Below, one piece after another: positions 27,814-37,600 of a stretch of 64,000 nucleotides of DNA. How positions within the stretch are numbered: position 1 is the stretch's first letter; every line of letters begins with the position of its first letter. Under the pieces are notes generated by a model. The model worked only from the letters and a program-made list of their open reading frames with translations, ran no database searches and was not told the origin of the DNA. Origin of the DNA: Terracoccus sp. 273MFTsu3.1 (lineage in GTDB: Bacteria > Actinomycetota > Actinomycetes > Actinomycetales > Dermatophilaceae). Both the position numbers and the translations under genes were made by a program. The stretch spans positions 496,001-560,000 of the forward strand of contig NZ_KB911821.1 of the NCBI RefSeq assembly GCF_000383675.1, in the 5' to 3' direction.

Positions 27814-29205
27814 TCAGGCCGGGTCGTCGAGCTTCAGCCCGAGCAGCGCGTTCTCGACGACCTCCGCGAGAGCCGGGTGGATCCAGTACTGCCCGCGGGC
27901 GAGGTCGTGGACGGTCGTGCCGAACGCCATCCCCTGCACGAGCGGCTGGATGAGGGAGGTCGCCTGGGGACCCATGAGGTGGGCTCCGAGGAGGAGACCC
28001 GTCGTGGGGTCGGCCACGAGCTTGCAGATGCCCGTCGTGTCCTCCATGGCCCAGCCGTATGCCGTGTCGCCGTAGGCCTGGACGTACGCCGTGTGCGCGC
28101 GGCCCTGCTCGACGCACTCCTGCTCGGTCAGGCCGACCGTGGCGATCTGCGGGTGGCTGAAGACGCCGGACGGCACGTTCTCGTGCGGCAGGACGCGCAG
28201 GTCGTCGGGGTGCACGAGGTTGTGCGCGACGGTCCGGGCCTCGGCGTTCGCCAGGTGCTTGAGCTGGTGCGGCGCGCTGATGTCGCCGAGGGCCCAGACA
28301 CCCGGGGCGCTCGTCCGACCGTACGAGTCGACCTCGACGCGTCCGTCGTCGAGCAGCCGCAGGCCCCCCGCCTCGACGCCGAGGCCCCCGCTGTTGGGCA
28401 CGCGGCCGGTCGCGACGAGCAGCAGGTCCGCGTCGACGGCGGTGTCGTCGTCGAGGCGCAGGCGCACGCCCGCTCCCCCGGCGCCGGTCTCGACGGCCGT
28501 GACCGTCGTCTCGGTGCGCACGTCCCACTGCTCGCGGGCCAGGTCGGTGAAACGCTGCGCGACGTCGGTGTCGAGATGGCGCAGCAGCAGCGACGACCGC
28601 GCCACGACCGTCACGTGCACGCCGAACGAGGCGAAGACGTGGGCCATCTCGGCCGCGATGAAACCGCCCCCGATGATCGCGAGCCGCTCGGGCAGCGCGT
28701 CGATGCGCATGATCGTGTCGGAGGTGTGGAACGGCACGCCCGACTCGATGACGACGTCGGGCACGAGCGGGTGGGCGCCGGCGGCCACGACCACCTGGTC
28801 GGCCGTCAGCGTCTCCTCGCGGCCGTCGCCGAGGTCGACCGTGAGCCTCCGGTCACCGGTGAAGCGCGCGTGCCCGAGGTAGGCCGTCGTGTTGGGACCC
28901 TCGACGCGGTAGCGCCGGCCACCGTCCGAGATGGGGTCGATGCGCCCGAAGACGCGGTCGCGGACGTCGGCCCAGCGCACACCGTCGAGCGTGGCGTCGA
29001 CGCCGTAGCGGCCGGCCTCGCGCACGTCGCGCGCGAGGTCCGCGGCGTAGACGAACATCTTCGTCGGGATGCAGCCGACGTTGAGGCAGGTGCCGCCGAA
29101 CGTCCCGCCCTCGATGATCGCGACGCGCTTGTCGTCGAAGTCGGGGGTCACGAGCGAGTTGCCCGAGCCGCTGCCGATGATGGCCAGGTCGTAGTGCTCC
29201 GTCAC
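27814..29205 (-). CDS. mtr: mycothione reductase
   Basis: A 463-residue flavoprotein disulfide reductase that regenerates mycothiol with NADPH. FAD motif GSGSGN at 11-16, redox-active cysteines C40 and C45 in GGTCLNVGCIPTKM, an NAD(P) domain IIGGGFIAAEMAHVFASFG, and a C-terminal interface HPALAEVVENALLGL with the His-Glu pair. Mycothione reductases carry exactly this LNVGCIP form. The GTG start is fixed by a leaderless TAGGCT box. The sigH/rshA pair in this window is the classical regulator of the mycothiol system in actinobacteria. Confidence 0.93.
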   Translation of the reverse strand: MTEHYDLAIIGSGSGNSLVTPDFDDKRVAIIEGGTFGGTCLNVGCIPTKMFVYAADLARDVREAGRYGVDATLDGVRWADVRDRVFGRIDPISDGGRRYRVEGPNTTAYLGHARFTGDRRLTVDLGDGREETLTADQVVVAAGAHPLVPDVVIESGVPFHTSDTIMRIDALPERLAIIGGGFIAAEMAHVFASFGVHVTVVARSSLLLRHLDTDVAQRFTDLAREQWDVRTETTVTAVETGAGGAGVRLRLDDDTAVDADLLLVATGRVPNSGGLGVEAGGLRLLDDGRVEVDSYGRTSAPGVWALGDISAPHQLKHLANAEARTVAHNLVHPDDLRVLPHENVPSGVFSHPQIATVGLTEQECVEQGRAHTAYVQAYGDTAYGWAMEDTTGICKLVADPTTGLLLGAHLMGPQATSLIQPLVQGMAFGTTVHDLARGQYWIHPALAEVVENALLGLKLDDPA

Positions 29206-29211
29206 CGTGGC

Positions 29212-29217
29212 AGCCTA
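29212..29217 (-). promoter_or_regulatory. -10 box TAGGCT, leaderless start of mycothione reductase
   Basis: TAGGCT on the minus strand, 6 bases, then the GTG at 29205. Confidence 0.65.
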
Positions 29218-29299
29218 CGTGGGAGACCCGACCGACCCCGGACGGCATCCGTCTGCGCGCGGTCGGCACACGGCATACGGCCCCTTTGGTGGCGGGCGG

Positions 29300-30448
29300 T
29301 CAGGTGTCGCGCGCGCCGCGGAGCAGGCGCACGTGGGGCGAGTTCGCGGGGTCGAAGCCGAAGCCGAGCGCGAGGTAGGTCGCGGCGAAGTCGGTCAGCG
29401 CGACGTGGTGCGCGAGGCGCAGCAGGGGGTCGGCTGCGGGGGCGTCGACGAGCGAGACGCGCACGCCGGCGTCCTCCGCCACGGACACGACGGTGTCGGC
29501 CAGACCGTGCCGCTCACCCGGGGAGGTGTCACGAAGCATGATGAGCCGCAGCGGCGGCCGCGTCGGGCCGTCGAGGAACGGGTCGGCGAAGATGTCGTCG
29601 CTACCACCGCCACCGGACTGGCCCGGCGCGAGGGGGCCGTCGAAGCACGCGACGATCTGGCTCGCGGCGTCCGGCAGGGCGCCGTGCGCGACGGGCACAC
29701 GGCCCGTGCGGCCGAACATCGCGGCGGCCCGGCGGGCCGTGACGTCGCCGAAGGGTCCCTCGCCGAGGACGATGGGCGTCGACTCGGCCAGCTCGGTCGC
29801 GAGCACCTTGGCGGGGTTGACGAAGGACTCGGACGACGGTCGTGCGTCGGTGGCCGTGCGGTCGAGCACGTCGGCGAGCTCGGCGAGCGTCTCGTGGCTG
29901 ACGGACGCGATGCCCATGGCGTCGGCGGCGAGCAACGCGGGAGTGGCCTGGGCCCACACCGACGTCCGCGAGGACGCCCCGCTGACCGCGATGGGGACGT
30001 GCACGCCGTGGGCCCGGGCACAGACGTCGGCCAGCGGCGAGTCGGCCGCCCCGACGGTGACGAGGAACGCGCCGCGCCGCGCCGCCTCGGCGGCCAGGGC
30101 GAGCGTGCCGGCCGCCCGGCCGGACTGGGACACGGCGATGACGACGTCGAGGGCCCCCACCCAGCCGGGCAGCGACCCCGACGAGCAGCTCTGGACCGGC
30201 AGGGCAGCCGCGCCGCGGGAGACGGCCTCGAAGAGGTCGGCCACGGCGACGGACCCGCCCGCGGCCGCGACGACGACCCCACGGGGCTCGACGTCACGGA
30301 GCCGGTCGAGACCGGCCTCGGCCGAGGCCGCGACCGTGCGCCGCACCTGGGCGCCCGCGCCGGCGAGCGCGCGCAGTGTGTCGCTGGAGTCGAGAGAGGC
30401 CAGGGCGCCCTCGTCGTCGAGGCGGGCTTCGTCGAACACGGCGCCCAC
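29300..30448 (-). CDS. SIS-domain phosphoglucose/phosphomannose isomerase-like protein
   Basis: A 382-residue protein of the bifunctional PGI/PMI-like type, with two SIS sugar-isomerase folds (about 60-200 and 225-370). DVVIAVSQSGRAAGTLALAAEA is the first phosphosugar loop; ESFVNPAKVLATELAESTPIVLGEGPFG starts the second. It corresponds in position to Rv3256c beside manB. The GTG at 30448 lies 5 bases after the Trm112-like stop; the frame is open further upstream but overlaps that gene. It is the last gene of the DUF3499-manB-Trm112-SIS unit and probably supplies mannose phosphates. Confidence 0.88.
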   Translation of the reverse strand: MGAVFDEARLDDEGALASLDSSDTLRALAGAGAQVRRTVAASAEAGLDRLRDVEPRGVVVAAAGGSVAVADLFEAVSRGAAALPVQSCSSGSLPGWVGALDVVIAVSQSGRAAGTLALAAEAARRGAFLVTVGAADSPLADVCARAHGVHVPIAVSGASSRTSVWAQATPALLAADAMGIASVSHETLAELADVLDRTATDARPSSESFVNPAKVLATELAESTPIVLGEGPFGDVTARRAAAMFGRTGRVPVAHGALPDAASQIVACFDGPLAPGQSGGGGSDDIFADPFLDGPTRPPLRLIMLRDTSPGERHGLADTVVSVAEDAGVRVSLVDAPAADPLLRLAHHVALTDFAATYLALGFGFDPANSPHVRLLRGARDT

Positions 30449-30453
30449 GGGTC

Positions 30454-30708
30454 TCAGCCGTCGGTGCGGCGGGCGAGGTCGACGAGCAGGACGGGGACGC
30501 CGCCCTCGACGGGGTAGGCGAGGTGGCACGCGTCGCAGCGCAGCTCGGCGGTCGCGGTGGTCGCGGTGGTCGCGGCGGTCTCGGCCGTTGCGCTCGGGTC
30601 GGCGTGCTCACCCGCGGCGTGCACGGCGTCGACGAGCTCGCCCTTGCACTGCGGGCACCGGAGGATGCCGCGCAGCCACGGCTCGATCGTCTGCTGGCTC
30701 TGGCTCAC
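30454..30708 (-). CDS. Trm112-like zinc-knuckle protein
   Basis: An 84-residue protein with CPQC (residues 18-21) and CDAC zinc knuckles and the closing YPVEGGVPVLL typical of the Trm112/YcaR family, small activators or partners of other enzymes. An Ala/Thr-rich insert of about 25 residues (AETAATTATTATAE) separates the two knuckles and is encoded by 9-base tandem repeats. The GTG start overlaps the manB stop by 4 bases. Confidence 0.88.
   Translation of the reverse strand: MSQSQQTIEPWLRGILRCPQCKGELVDAVHAAGEHADPSATAETAATTATTATAELRCDACHLAYPVEGGVPVLLVDLARRTDG
30551..30586. repeat. 9-base tandem repeat inside the Trm112-like gene
   Basis: About four units of GTCGCGGTG, the last ones degenerate. 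The unit is a multiple of three, so changes in copy number would keep the frame. Confidence 0.7.
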
Positions 30709-32195
30709 GAAGCGTCTCCTGCGTCCTGGGCGGGGGTCGTGCCGGTCTCGTCGCCCGCGGTGGCACCCGACCGGATGAGGGCGAGCAGCTCGTCGCGCAC
30801 GTCCTGCATCGTCTCACGGTCGGCGGCCTCGACGTTGAGCCTCAGGAGCGGCTCGGTGTTGGAGGCGCGCACGTTGAACCACCACATCGGGCCGTCGCCC
30901 TCGGGGCTCGTGACGGTGAGTCCGTCGAGCTCGTCGGTGCCGGAGCCGCGCACCTGGGCCCAGGCCCGCACCTGCTCGACGACGGCGGCCTGGTCGGTCA
31001 CCGTCGAGTTGATCTCACCGGACGCGACGTAGCGCTCGTACTCGTCGCAGAGGTCGGACAGCGGGCCGTCCTGCTCCCCGAGCGCGGCGAGCACGTGCAT
31101 GGCGGCGAGCATGCCGGTGTCGGCGTACCAGAAGTCGCGGAAGTAGTAGTGGGCCGAGTGCTCGCCGCCGAAGACGGCTCCGGCGCGGGCCATCTCGGCC
31201 TTGATGAACGAGTGGCCGACCCTGGTGCGCACGGGCGTCGCGTCGTGCTCGACGACGATCTCGCGCACCGCGGCGCTCGAGATGACGTTGTGCACGATGG
31301 ACACCTCGGTGTCGCCACCCTCGCGGGCGCGGAGGATCTCGCGGACCGCGACGAGCCCCGTGACGGCGCTGGGCGAGACCGGCTCGCCGTCGGCGTCGAC
31401 GACGAAGCAGCGGTCCGCGTCGCCGTCGAAGGCCAGGCCGATGTCGGCGCCGTGCTCGCGCACGGCGGCCTGCAGGTCGACGAGGTTGGCCGGGTCGAGC
31501 GGGTTGGCCTCGTGGTTCGGGAAGGTGCCGTCGAGCTCGAAGTAGAGCGGGACGATCTCGAGGGGCAGCTCGGGCAGGCCGGCGCCCGTGCCGAGCACCG
31601 CCGGCACGGTGTGGCCGCCCATGCCGTTGCCGGCGTCGACGACGACCTTGAGCGGGCGCGAGCCGGACAGGTCGACGAGGCCGCGCAGGAAGGCGGCGTA
31701 GTCGCCCAGCAGGTCGCGCGTCGTCACCGAGCCGGGGCCCCCGGCCGGGTGCGCGAGACCGGTGCCGCCGTCGAGCAGCCACTGGGCGAGGTCGCGGATC
31801 TCGGCGAGACCGGAGTCCTGGCCGACGGGGCGCGCCGCCGACCGGCACAGCTTGATGCCGTTGTACTGGGCCGGGTTGTGGCTCGCGGTGAACATGGCGC
31901 CCGGGAGGTCGAGCGCGCCGCTGGCGTAGTAGAGCCCGTCGGTCGAGCAGAGCCCGATGACGGTCACGTCGACACCGCGAGAGGTCACACCGGCGGCGAA
32001 GGCCGCGGAGAGCTCCGGCGAGCTCGGCCGCATGTCGTGGCCGATGACGACACCGCTGGCCCCGTCCGGGACGGCGACGACCTCGGCGAACGCGGCACCG
32101 ATGGCGTGGGCCACGTCGGGCGAGAGCTGGTCGGGCACGATTCCACGTACGTCGTAGGCCTTGACGAAGTCTGCGAGGTGGGGCACGCCGAACAC
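30705..32195 (-). CDS. manB: phosphomannomutase/phosphoglucomutase
   Basis: A 496-residue alpha-D-phosphohexomutase that interconverts mannose 6-phosphate and mannose 1-phosphate for GDP-mannose and cell-wall mannolipids. Active-site serine S105 in TASHNPAQYNG, metal-binding DGDADR, sugar-binding GGEHSAHYYF and phosphate-binding RASNTEPLLRLN are all present. The GTG at 32195, 8 bases after the DUF3499 stop, gives the N-terminus VFGVPHLADFVKAYDVRG; a second GTG three codons on is possible. Confidence 0.95.
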   Translation of the reverse strand: MFGVPHLADFVKAYDVRGIVPDQLSPDVAHAIGAAFAEVVAVPDGASGVVIGHDMRPSSPELSAAFAAGVTSRGVDVTVIGLCSTDGLYYASGALDLPGAMFTASHNPAQYNGIKLCRSAARPVGQDSGLAEIRDLAQWLLDGGTGLAHPAGGPGSVTTRDLLGDYAAFLRGLVDLSGSRPLKVVVDAGNGMGGHTVPAVLGTGAGLPELPLEIVPLYFELDGTFPNHEANPLDPANLVDLQAAVREHGADIGLAFDGDADRCFVVDADGEPVSPSAVTGLVAVREILRAREGGDTEVSIVHNVISSAAVREIVVEHDATPVRTRVGHSFIKAEMARAGAVFGGEHSAHYYFRDFWYADTGMLAAMHVLAALGEQDGPLSDLCDEYERYVASGEINSTVTDQAAVVEQVRAWAQVRGSGTDELDGLTVTSPEGDGPMWWFNVRASNTEPLLRLNVEAADRETMQDVRDELLALIRSGATAGDETGTTPAQDAGDAS

Positions 32196-32203
32196 CCTAG
32201 TGG

Positions 32204-32596
32204 TCAGGAGTCCTTGAGGATGCGCAGGTGTCCGCGGCGGCCGGACTCGACGGCGCCGGACTCGGCCTCCGCGGTGGCCTGGCCCCGTGACGTCGTGCGG
32301 TTCTCTCCGGGGCGGCTCGTGCGCGGCCGGCCGGCCTCGCGCACGGCGTCGGCCAGGGCCAGGAGGTCGTCGGCGGCCAGGGCCGGCTCGGGGAAGTCGC
32401 CGCCCACGCGCACGACCTCCCACCCACGGGGAGCCGTCATGCGCTCGGCGTGCTCGAGGCACAGGTCGTACGTGTGCGGCTCGGCGTAGGTCGCGAGCGG
32501 CCCCACGACGACGGCACGGTCGGCGTAGGCGTACGTCAGGGTCGCGACGGCAGGACGGGCGCATCCCGTCTTCGAGCAACCACGTGTCAGACCCAC
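32204..32596 (-). CDS. DUF3499 family protein
   Basis: A 130-residue actinobacterium-specific protein. Cysteines C7 and C12 (GCSKTGC) and C46/H49 (DLCLEH) form a probable metal site in the conserved first 65 residues; the remainder is variable. It matches Rv3258c in position next to manB. The GTG start at 32596 gives VGLTRGCSKTG. Function is unknown. Confidence 0.87.
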   Translation of the reverse strand: MGLTRGCSKTGCARPAVATLTYAYADRAVVVGPLATYAEPHTYDLCLEHAERMTAPRGWEVVRVGGDFPEPALAADDLLALADAVREAGRPRTSRPGENRTTSRGQATAEAESGAVESGRRGHLRILKDS

Positions 32597-32712
32597 GATC
32601 CGGGACTCTAGTCCGCCCTCCCGAAGAGGACGAATCACCACGCCGACCGAGCACGAGATCACCGAGGGCGTATGCCGCCGGGTGGCGTCCGTGCGTGTGG
32701 TGGCGGTCGATC

Positions 32713-32718
32713 TAGAGT
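32713..32718 (+). promoter_or_regulatory. -10 box TAGAGT, leaderless start of the zincin-like gene
   Basis: TAGAGT, 6 bases, then the GTG at 32725. Confidence 0.6.
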
Positions 32719-32724
32719 GGAGAC

Positions 32725-33159
32725 GTGGACACCGCCTCACCCCGCACGCCCGGGCGCCGTCGTCGGCGTGACCGGCACGGACGTGGCCGCCGGGGACCTC
32801 TGGCCTGGCCGCCGGTCCCCGCCATGACCTCGCGCCGCGACGAGTTCGACGACTTCGTCCTCGACGCCGCGGCCCGGCTCGAGGCGACGTGCGGGCGTGC
32901 TTTTCCCGCAGTGGAGTTCGCCGTCGAGGACGTGCCTCGAGGACCAGCCCCCTGGGACCACCGCGAGGTGCCGCTCGGCCGGCTCTACCCGGCGACGAGC
33001 GCACGTCCGGCGAGGATCGTCGTCTACCGCCGGCCGGTCGAGACGCGCGTCACCGACCGTCGAGACGTGGCCGCCCTCGTGGCCGACATCGTGACGGAGC
33101 AGGTCGCCGGGCTGCTCGGGGTCGCGCCCGAGGAGCTCGACCCCGGCTTCGGGGAGTGA
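32725..33159 (+). CDS. metallopeptidase-family (zincin-like) protein lacking HExxH
   Basis: A 144-residue protein of the family represented by Rv3259: after a basic N-terminus, DEFDDFVLDAAARLEATCG, then RIVVYRRPVETRVTDRRDVAALVADIVTEQVAGLLGVAPEELDP in outline. In related families this last helix carries HExxH; here it reads TEQVAG, and as I recall the mycobacterial protein also lacks the motif, so it is unlikely to be a zinc protease. It is divergent from DUF3499 and convergent with DUF5719. Confidence 0.82.
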   Translation: MDTASPRTPGRRRRRDRHGRGRRGPLAWPPVPAMTSRRDEFDDFVLDAAARLEATCGRAFPAVEFAVEDVPRGPAPWDHREVPLGRLYPATSARPARIVVYRRPVETRVTDRRDVAALVADIVTEQVAGLLGVAPEELDPGFGE

Positions 33160-33190
33160 CCCTCCGCCACCGGGCCGGGCGGTGCCGTGG

Positions 33191-34657
33191 CTAGTTGCGC
33201 ACCTGACGCACCGGCACCGACAGGGCCCGCACGGGCGCGTCGCTGAGCGAGGCCACCGAGAAGAACGGCACTCCCCCGTCGACCCCGGCCACGGAGACGG
33301 CGCCTCGCAGCGTCCCCTTCGTCGGCACCACCCAGACGCCCTTCGCGTCCTTGGCGTCGACGGCCACGGTCGAGTCGGCCGGCACGTCGACCGTCGACAC
33401 CTGGGCGTCGGCACCGGAGCCGAGGCGCACCTGCGCCGTCGCGGGAGCCGAACCTGCTGTCAGGAGAAGGCGTTTCGTGGTGCCGTCGAGTCCGGGGAGC
33501 AGGACTCCGGCGATGCCCCGAAGGGGCGGGGTCGCGGGAGCCCAGGCGAAGTCGCCCATCTGGTCGCCGGTCGTCGCGCGGCGTTCGGTCCAGGCTGCCG
33601 CCACGAGGGGCTGGTCGGACCGGACACCCAGACCCAGCGCTGCCGGGTTGGACGGGATGGCCAGGTCGACCGTCGAGCCCGCCGGCACGCGTACGGCCCG
33701 GAGGTCCTCGGGCTGGACCGCCCCCTGGGCGGTGAGCAGTCGCACCTGGGCCAGGGCCTCGGTGCTGCCCGGGTTGGCCAGCCGTAGCCAGACCCCGCCG
33801 CCGGTCTCGACACCGGGCACGACGAGGTCGGTGCTCGGTGAGGCAGCGCGGGTGGAGTCGTCGATGCCGCGGCCGGTGGCGCCGAGGATCCACTGCTCGT
33901 CGAGGACGGCCGACACGACGCCGCCCGTGGCGGTGACGTGGACGACCGGACCGGCCTCGTCGGGCGCGAGGGCGTCGAGCGAGACGACCTCGCGCGAGAG
34001 CGGAGGGATGGAGATGCTGCGCGCTCCGGCGGCGTCGACGGGTCCGCCTCGGCCCAGCAGCTCGAGAGAGACGGACACGGCGTTCGCGCCGGGGTTGCTG
34101 ACGATGACGCGCTCGGTCCGCGACGGGCCCCCGCCGCCGCCGACGAGCCAGACGTCGGACGACGGCAGCTGGCAGGGGGTCACGGCCAGGCCGCGGTCGT
34201 CGTCACCGCTGTGGCGCCACACCTGCGTGGCCACGAGCCCGGGGGCGAACGCGCCCCGCGCCCTCGCGATGACGACGTCGGGGGCCGCGATGCCGGCCCT
34301 GACCTCCGCGGCCCGCTCCGAGCTCTGGGCGAGGCCGGTGGACGACGAGCCTCCGAGCAGCGCCACGGTGCCGGAGCCGCCTGTCGGCGCACCCGCGACG
34401 ACACCCTGGTCGGGAGTGGCCGCTGCGACGGTGACGGTGCCCTCGACGTCCCTCAGTCCCGTGGCTCCGAGGCGCTGCTGGCCCGGGCACACGAGGGAGG
34501 ACTCGTCGAGCAGGACCGTGGAGGACTCGGGCAGGCCGGCCTGCTCGCCCGGGGTCGCGAGCTGCACGGAGCCGCTCACCCGGGTCGCCCCGACCGCGAG
34601 TCCCGCGGCGACGAGCGCCACGGCGCCCGCCCGGACCATTCCGGACACGTTCGTCAT
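33191..34657 (-). CDS. DUF5719 family exported protein
   Basis: A 488-residue protein with an N-terminal signal or anchor (GMVRAGAVALVAAGLAVGATRV) and a long extracytoplasmic part of repeated beta-rich modules (for example RTERVIVSNPGANAVSVSLELLG). This is the DUF5719 family, which follows the large glycosyltransferase in many actinobacteria. Translation is coupled to that gene by a 4-base overlap. Both products therefore probably work together in the envelope; the biochemical role is unknown. Confidence 0.85.
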   Translation of the reverse strand: MTNVSGMVRAGAVALVAAGLAVGATRVSGSVQLATPGEQAGLPESSTVLLDESSLVCPGQQRLGATGLRDVEGTVTVAAATPDQGVVAGAPTGGSGTVALLGGSSSTGLAQSSERAAEVRAGIAAPDVVIARARGAFAPGLVATQVWRHSGDDDRGLAVTPCQLPSSDVWLVGGGGGPSRTERVIVSNPGANAVSVSLELLGRGGPVDAAGARSISIPPLSREVVSLDALAPDEAGPVVHVTATGGVVSAVLDEQWILGATGRGIDDSTRAASPSTDLVVPGVETGGGVWLRLANPGSTEALAQVRLLTAQGAVQPEDLRAVRVPAGSTVDLAIPSNPAALGLGVRSDQPLVAAAWTERRATTGDQMGDFAWAPATPPLRGIAGVLLPGLDGTTKRLLLTAGSAPATAQVRLGSGADAQVSTVDVPADSTVAVDAKDAKGVWVVPTKGTLRGAVSVAGVDGGVPFFSVASLSDAPVRALSVPVRQVRN

Positions 34658-37600
34658 GTGCGCCTCCTCGAGCGTCGGTTGCCGAAGGGCACGGCCATGA
34701 ACACCACGAAGCCGAGGAGCAGACCCTGGCCGAGGCGCCACCACGGCTGTGCTGCAGCGAGATCGATCTCGAGCTCTCCGGCGGTGGGTGGCACGGCATA
34801 CGTGGGCTGCGCGGCCCCGGCCACCGGCCGGAGCTCTCGCCCGTCGAAGGTCACGAGCGCCTGCTGCGACCACTCGGCGGGCTCGGCCAGGACGACGAAG
34901 CGCGCAGCGGTCCCGGCGGGAAGCGTCGTGCCGACCGCGGCGTGCGGTCCCGACGTGGGCACGACACGCAGCAGCGCTCCGTCGGCATCGACGAGGCGGG
35001 CCCGCGACGGGGCGGTCGCAGAGACCCCACCATCGGCGACCGGCAGCGGCTGCACCTTCCAGAGGATGCCGCGCTCGCTCGTGCCGAGACGGCTCAGACC
35101 CTCCGAGGAGTCGAGGCGGCGGGCGAGGGCGGAGTCGGCCGTCGCCCGCACCTGCACGAAACCGACGCCGAGGCGCGCGAGGGCGGTGGAGTCGAGCGAG
35201 TCGGCCCCGCGGCCGCCCACGAGGTTGGCGACGGCGTCGACGAGCGGCGCGTCGTCGGCGTCGGGTGTGCGGTCGAGGTCACGCAGCAGCTCGCCCGGCT
35301 CCTGACCGGCGAGGACGAAGTCCACGACGTCGTCGGACGGGCGCAGGAGCAGCAGGCGGTTGCCGAGCGGGCCGCTGCCCTGCTCGATCGCGACGGCGGG
35401 GAGGGTCGCCTGCCCCACCGAGAGCGTGCGACCGATGCCCTGGACGCCCCAGGCGGCGGCCCCGGCCAGGACCGGGACGACGGCGAGCGTCGCGGCTGCG
35501 ACGGCTGCCGCGAACCCCCAGCGACGGCCCGGACGGCTCAGTGACTCGAGCACGGGCCGGCTGCCCGCCAGCACCCCGACGAGCAGGCCGGCCAGCCAGA
35601 GCTGTACGCCGAGGCCCGCCCACAGGTGTGCCGTGGCGGACTGTCCGACCCCGGTCTCGGCCGAGCCGAGGACCACCGCCCCGGACCCGAGGGCGGCGGC
35701 GAGCCCGATCAGCGCGAGGAGTCCGCCGACGAGCAGACCGAGGGACTCGGCGCGGCTGCGTCCCCGCGTCGCGAACCCGAGGACCCCGAGCACGACGAGC
35801 GGCGCGCCGAGCCACACGACCCAGCTCGTCGCCCCCGGCTCGCCGAGGACGAGCGCGAGCACTCCCGACGGGCCGCGGTCGTCGGCGGTCGTGACGAGGC
35901 CCGGGCCCGAGAGGAGCAGCCGTGCGTCCTGGACGAACTGCGCCACCCACGGTCCGAGCAGCGCGGTGGGCACGACGAGCAGCACGAGAGCGCGGGCCCG
36001 GCGCAGGCCGGGACCGAGGACGAGGAGCAGCAGGGCCGCGACGACCGAGAGCGCGAGCAGCGGCGGGGCGAAGGCTCCGACCACCGCCGTCGCGAGCGCC
36101 GTGGCGAACGAGGCGGTGAAGGTGCCGTCGCGGCGGGCCGCGAGGCAGAAGCCGGCCAGGACGAAGGGCAGCAGGACGTGGACGACGGCCACGCCGACCC
36201 GACCCTGCGAGATGCCGGCCGCGGCGACGCCGGCCGTGCCCCAGGCCAGGGCACCCAGCGCCCGGGCGACCCGTGAGGACGTGACGACACGTCCGGCGAG
36301 GTAGGCCGACCACGTGGCGAGCACCGGCGCGAGGAAGAGCAGCCAGGCGATGGTCACGCCGGCGCTCGAGCGGCTCTCGGCGACGCCGGGGACCCGCTCG
36401 GCGAGCCAGGTCAGGGCGGAGAGCACGGCGAGGTGGGGGCCGGACTCGGCTCCGGTGCCGAGTCCCGCGCCGTGCCAGGCGTCGCGGAACGCGTGCCAGA
36501 GGCCGGAGGCGTCGGTCGACACGGGGCGCAGCTCGCCTCCGGCCACACCGGCGTTCGTGGGTGACAGCGCGCCGGCCCGGATGGTGTCGCGCCAGGCGGC
36601 CGTCGTCGCGACGAGCACCGCGAGGACGGCGAGGAACCCGGGGTGGGAGACGATGCGACGCGGCAGCGACGCCGGCAGGTGGTCGAGCGACTCGGAGTCG
36701 TCGGCGACCGGGCCGGTCTCGGTGGTGAGGGCCGCCTCGCGCCGGGCGCGACTGCGCTCGGGTGTGATGGCGTCCTGGATGTGGTCGATGGTGGTGCGGG
36801 CGGCCACGGCAGGTGCGACGAAGAGCGTGCCGAGGTGGTCGCGTCGCAACCGCTTGGTCCGGCGACCGCGCCAGCGGGCGCCGAAGGTCGCGAACGGGTG
36901 GAGCAGCGCGCTGACGTCGGTCAGCTCGCGCCAGGCCTGCCTCGGGCGCTTGGCCACGAGCAGCGTCACGGACGACACGAGGGCGGACAGCGCCATCCAG
37001 ACGGCGAGGAACGGGGCGGCCAGCGGCGAGCAGCGGGCCAGCGTGACCTGTCGGGCGGCCCGGCGTCCACGGCGTTCGAGCTCACGAGGCCTGGGGACAC
37101 CCGGTCGCTCACCGTCGATGCCGGCGGACGCGTCGCGCACGACCGCACCCGGGACGACGACGACGCGGTGGCCGGCGAGCTGGGCCCGCCAGCCGAAGTC
37201 GAGATCGGCTCCGTGCTCGACGAACGCGGGGTCGAAGCCACCGATGTCGTCGTAGGCGGAGCGTCGCACCAGCATGCCGCTCGTGCTCACCGCGAGGACG
37301 TCCGCGCGGTGGTCGTACTGGCCCTGGTCGGCCTCCCCGCGGGCGGGCGAGGCCAGACGGCGGCCCGTGCGGGTGATCTGGATGCCCATCTCGACGAGTC
37401 GTCGCGGGTCGTCCCAGGCGACGATCTTCGGGCCGGCCACCCCGACGGACTTCGAGCGGAGCCCGGCCTGGAGCAGCTGGGCGAGCGCGTTGGCGCGCGG
37501 CACGGTGTCGTCGTGGAGCACCCACACCCAGCTCGTGGACGCGTCGGCGCCGACGGGGAGCGCCGCGACCCCGGCGGCGATGGCGCGACCGATCGGCACG

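Noticed and set aside
32725-33159. Pseudogene of a zinc metallopeptidase because HExxH is missing
   Set aside because: The frame is intact with its own promoter, and the mycobacterial family member in the same position also lacks the motif, so loss of catalysis is a family feature.
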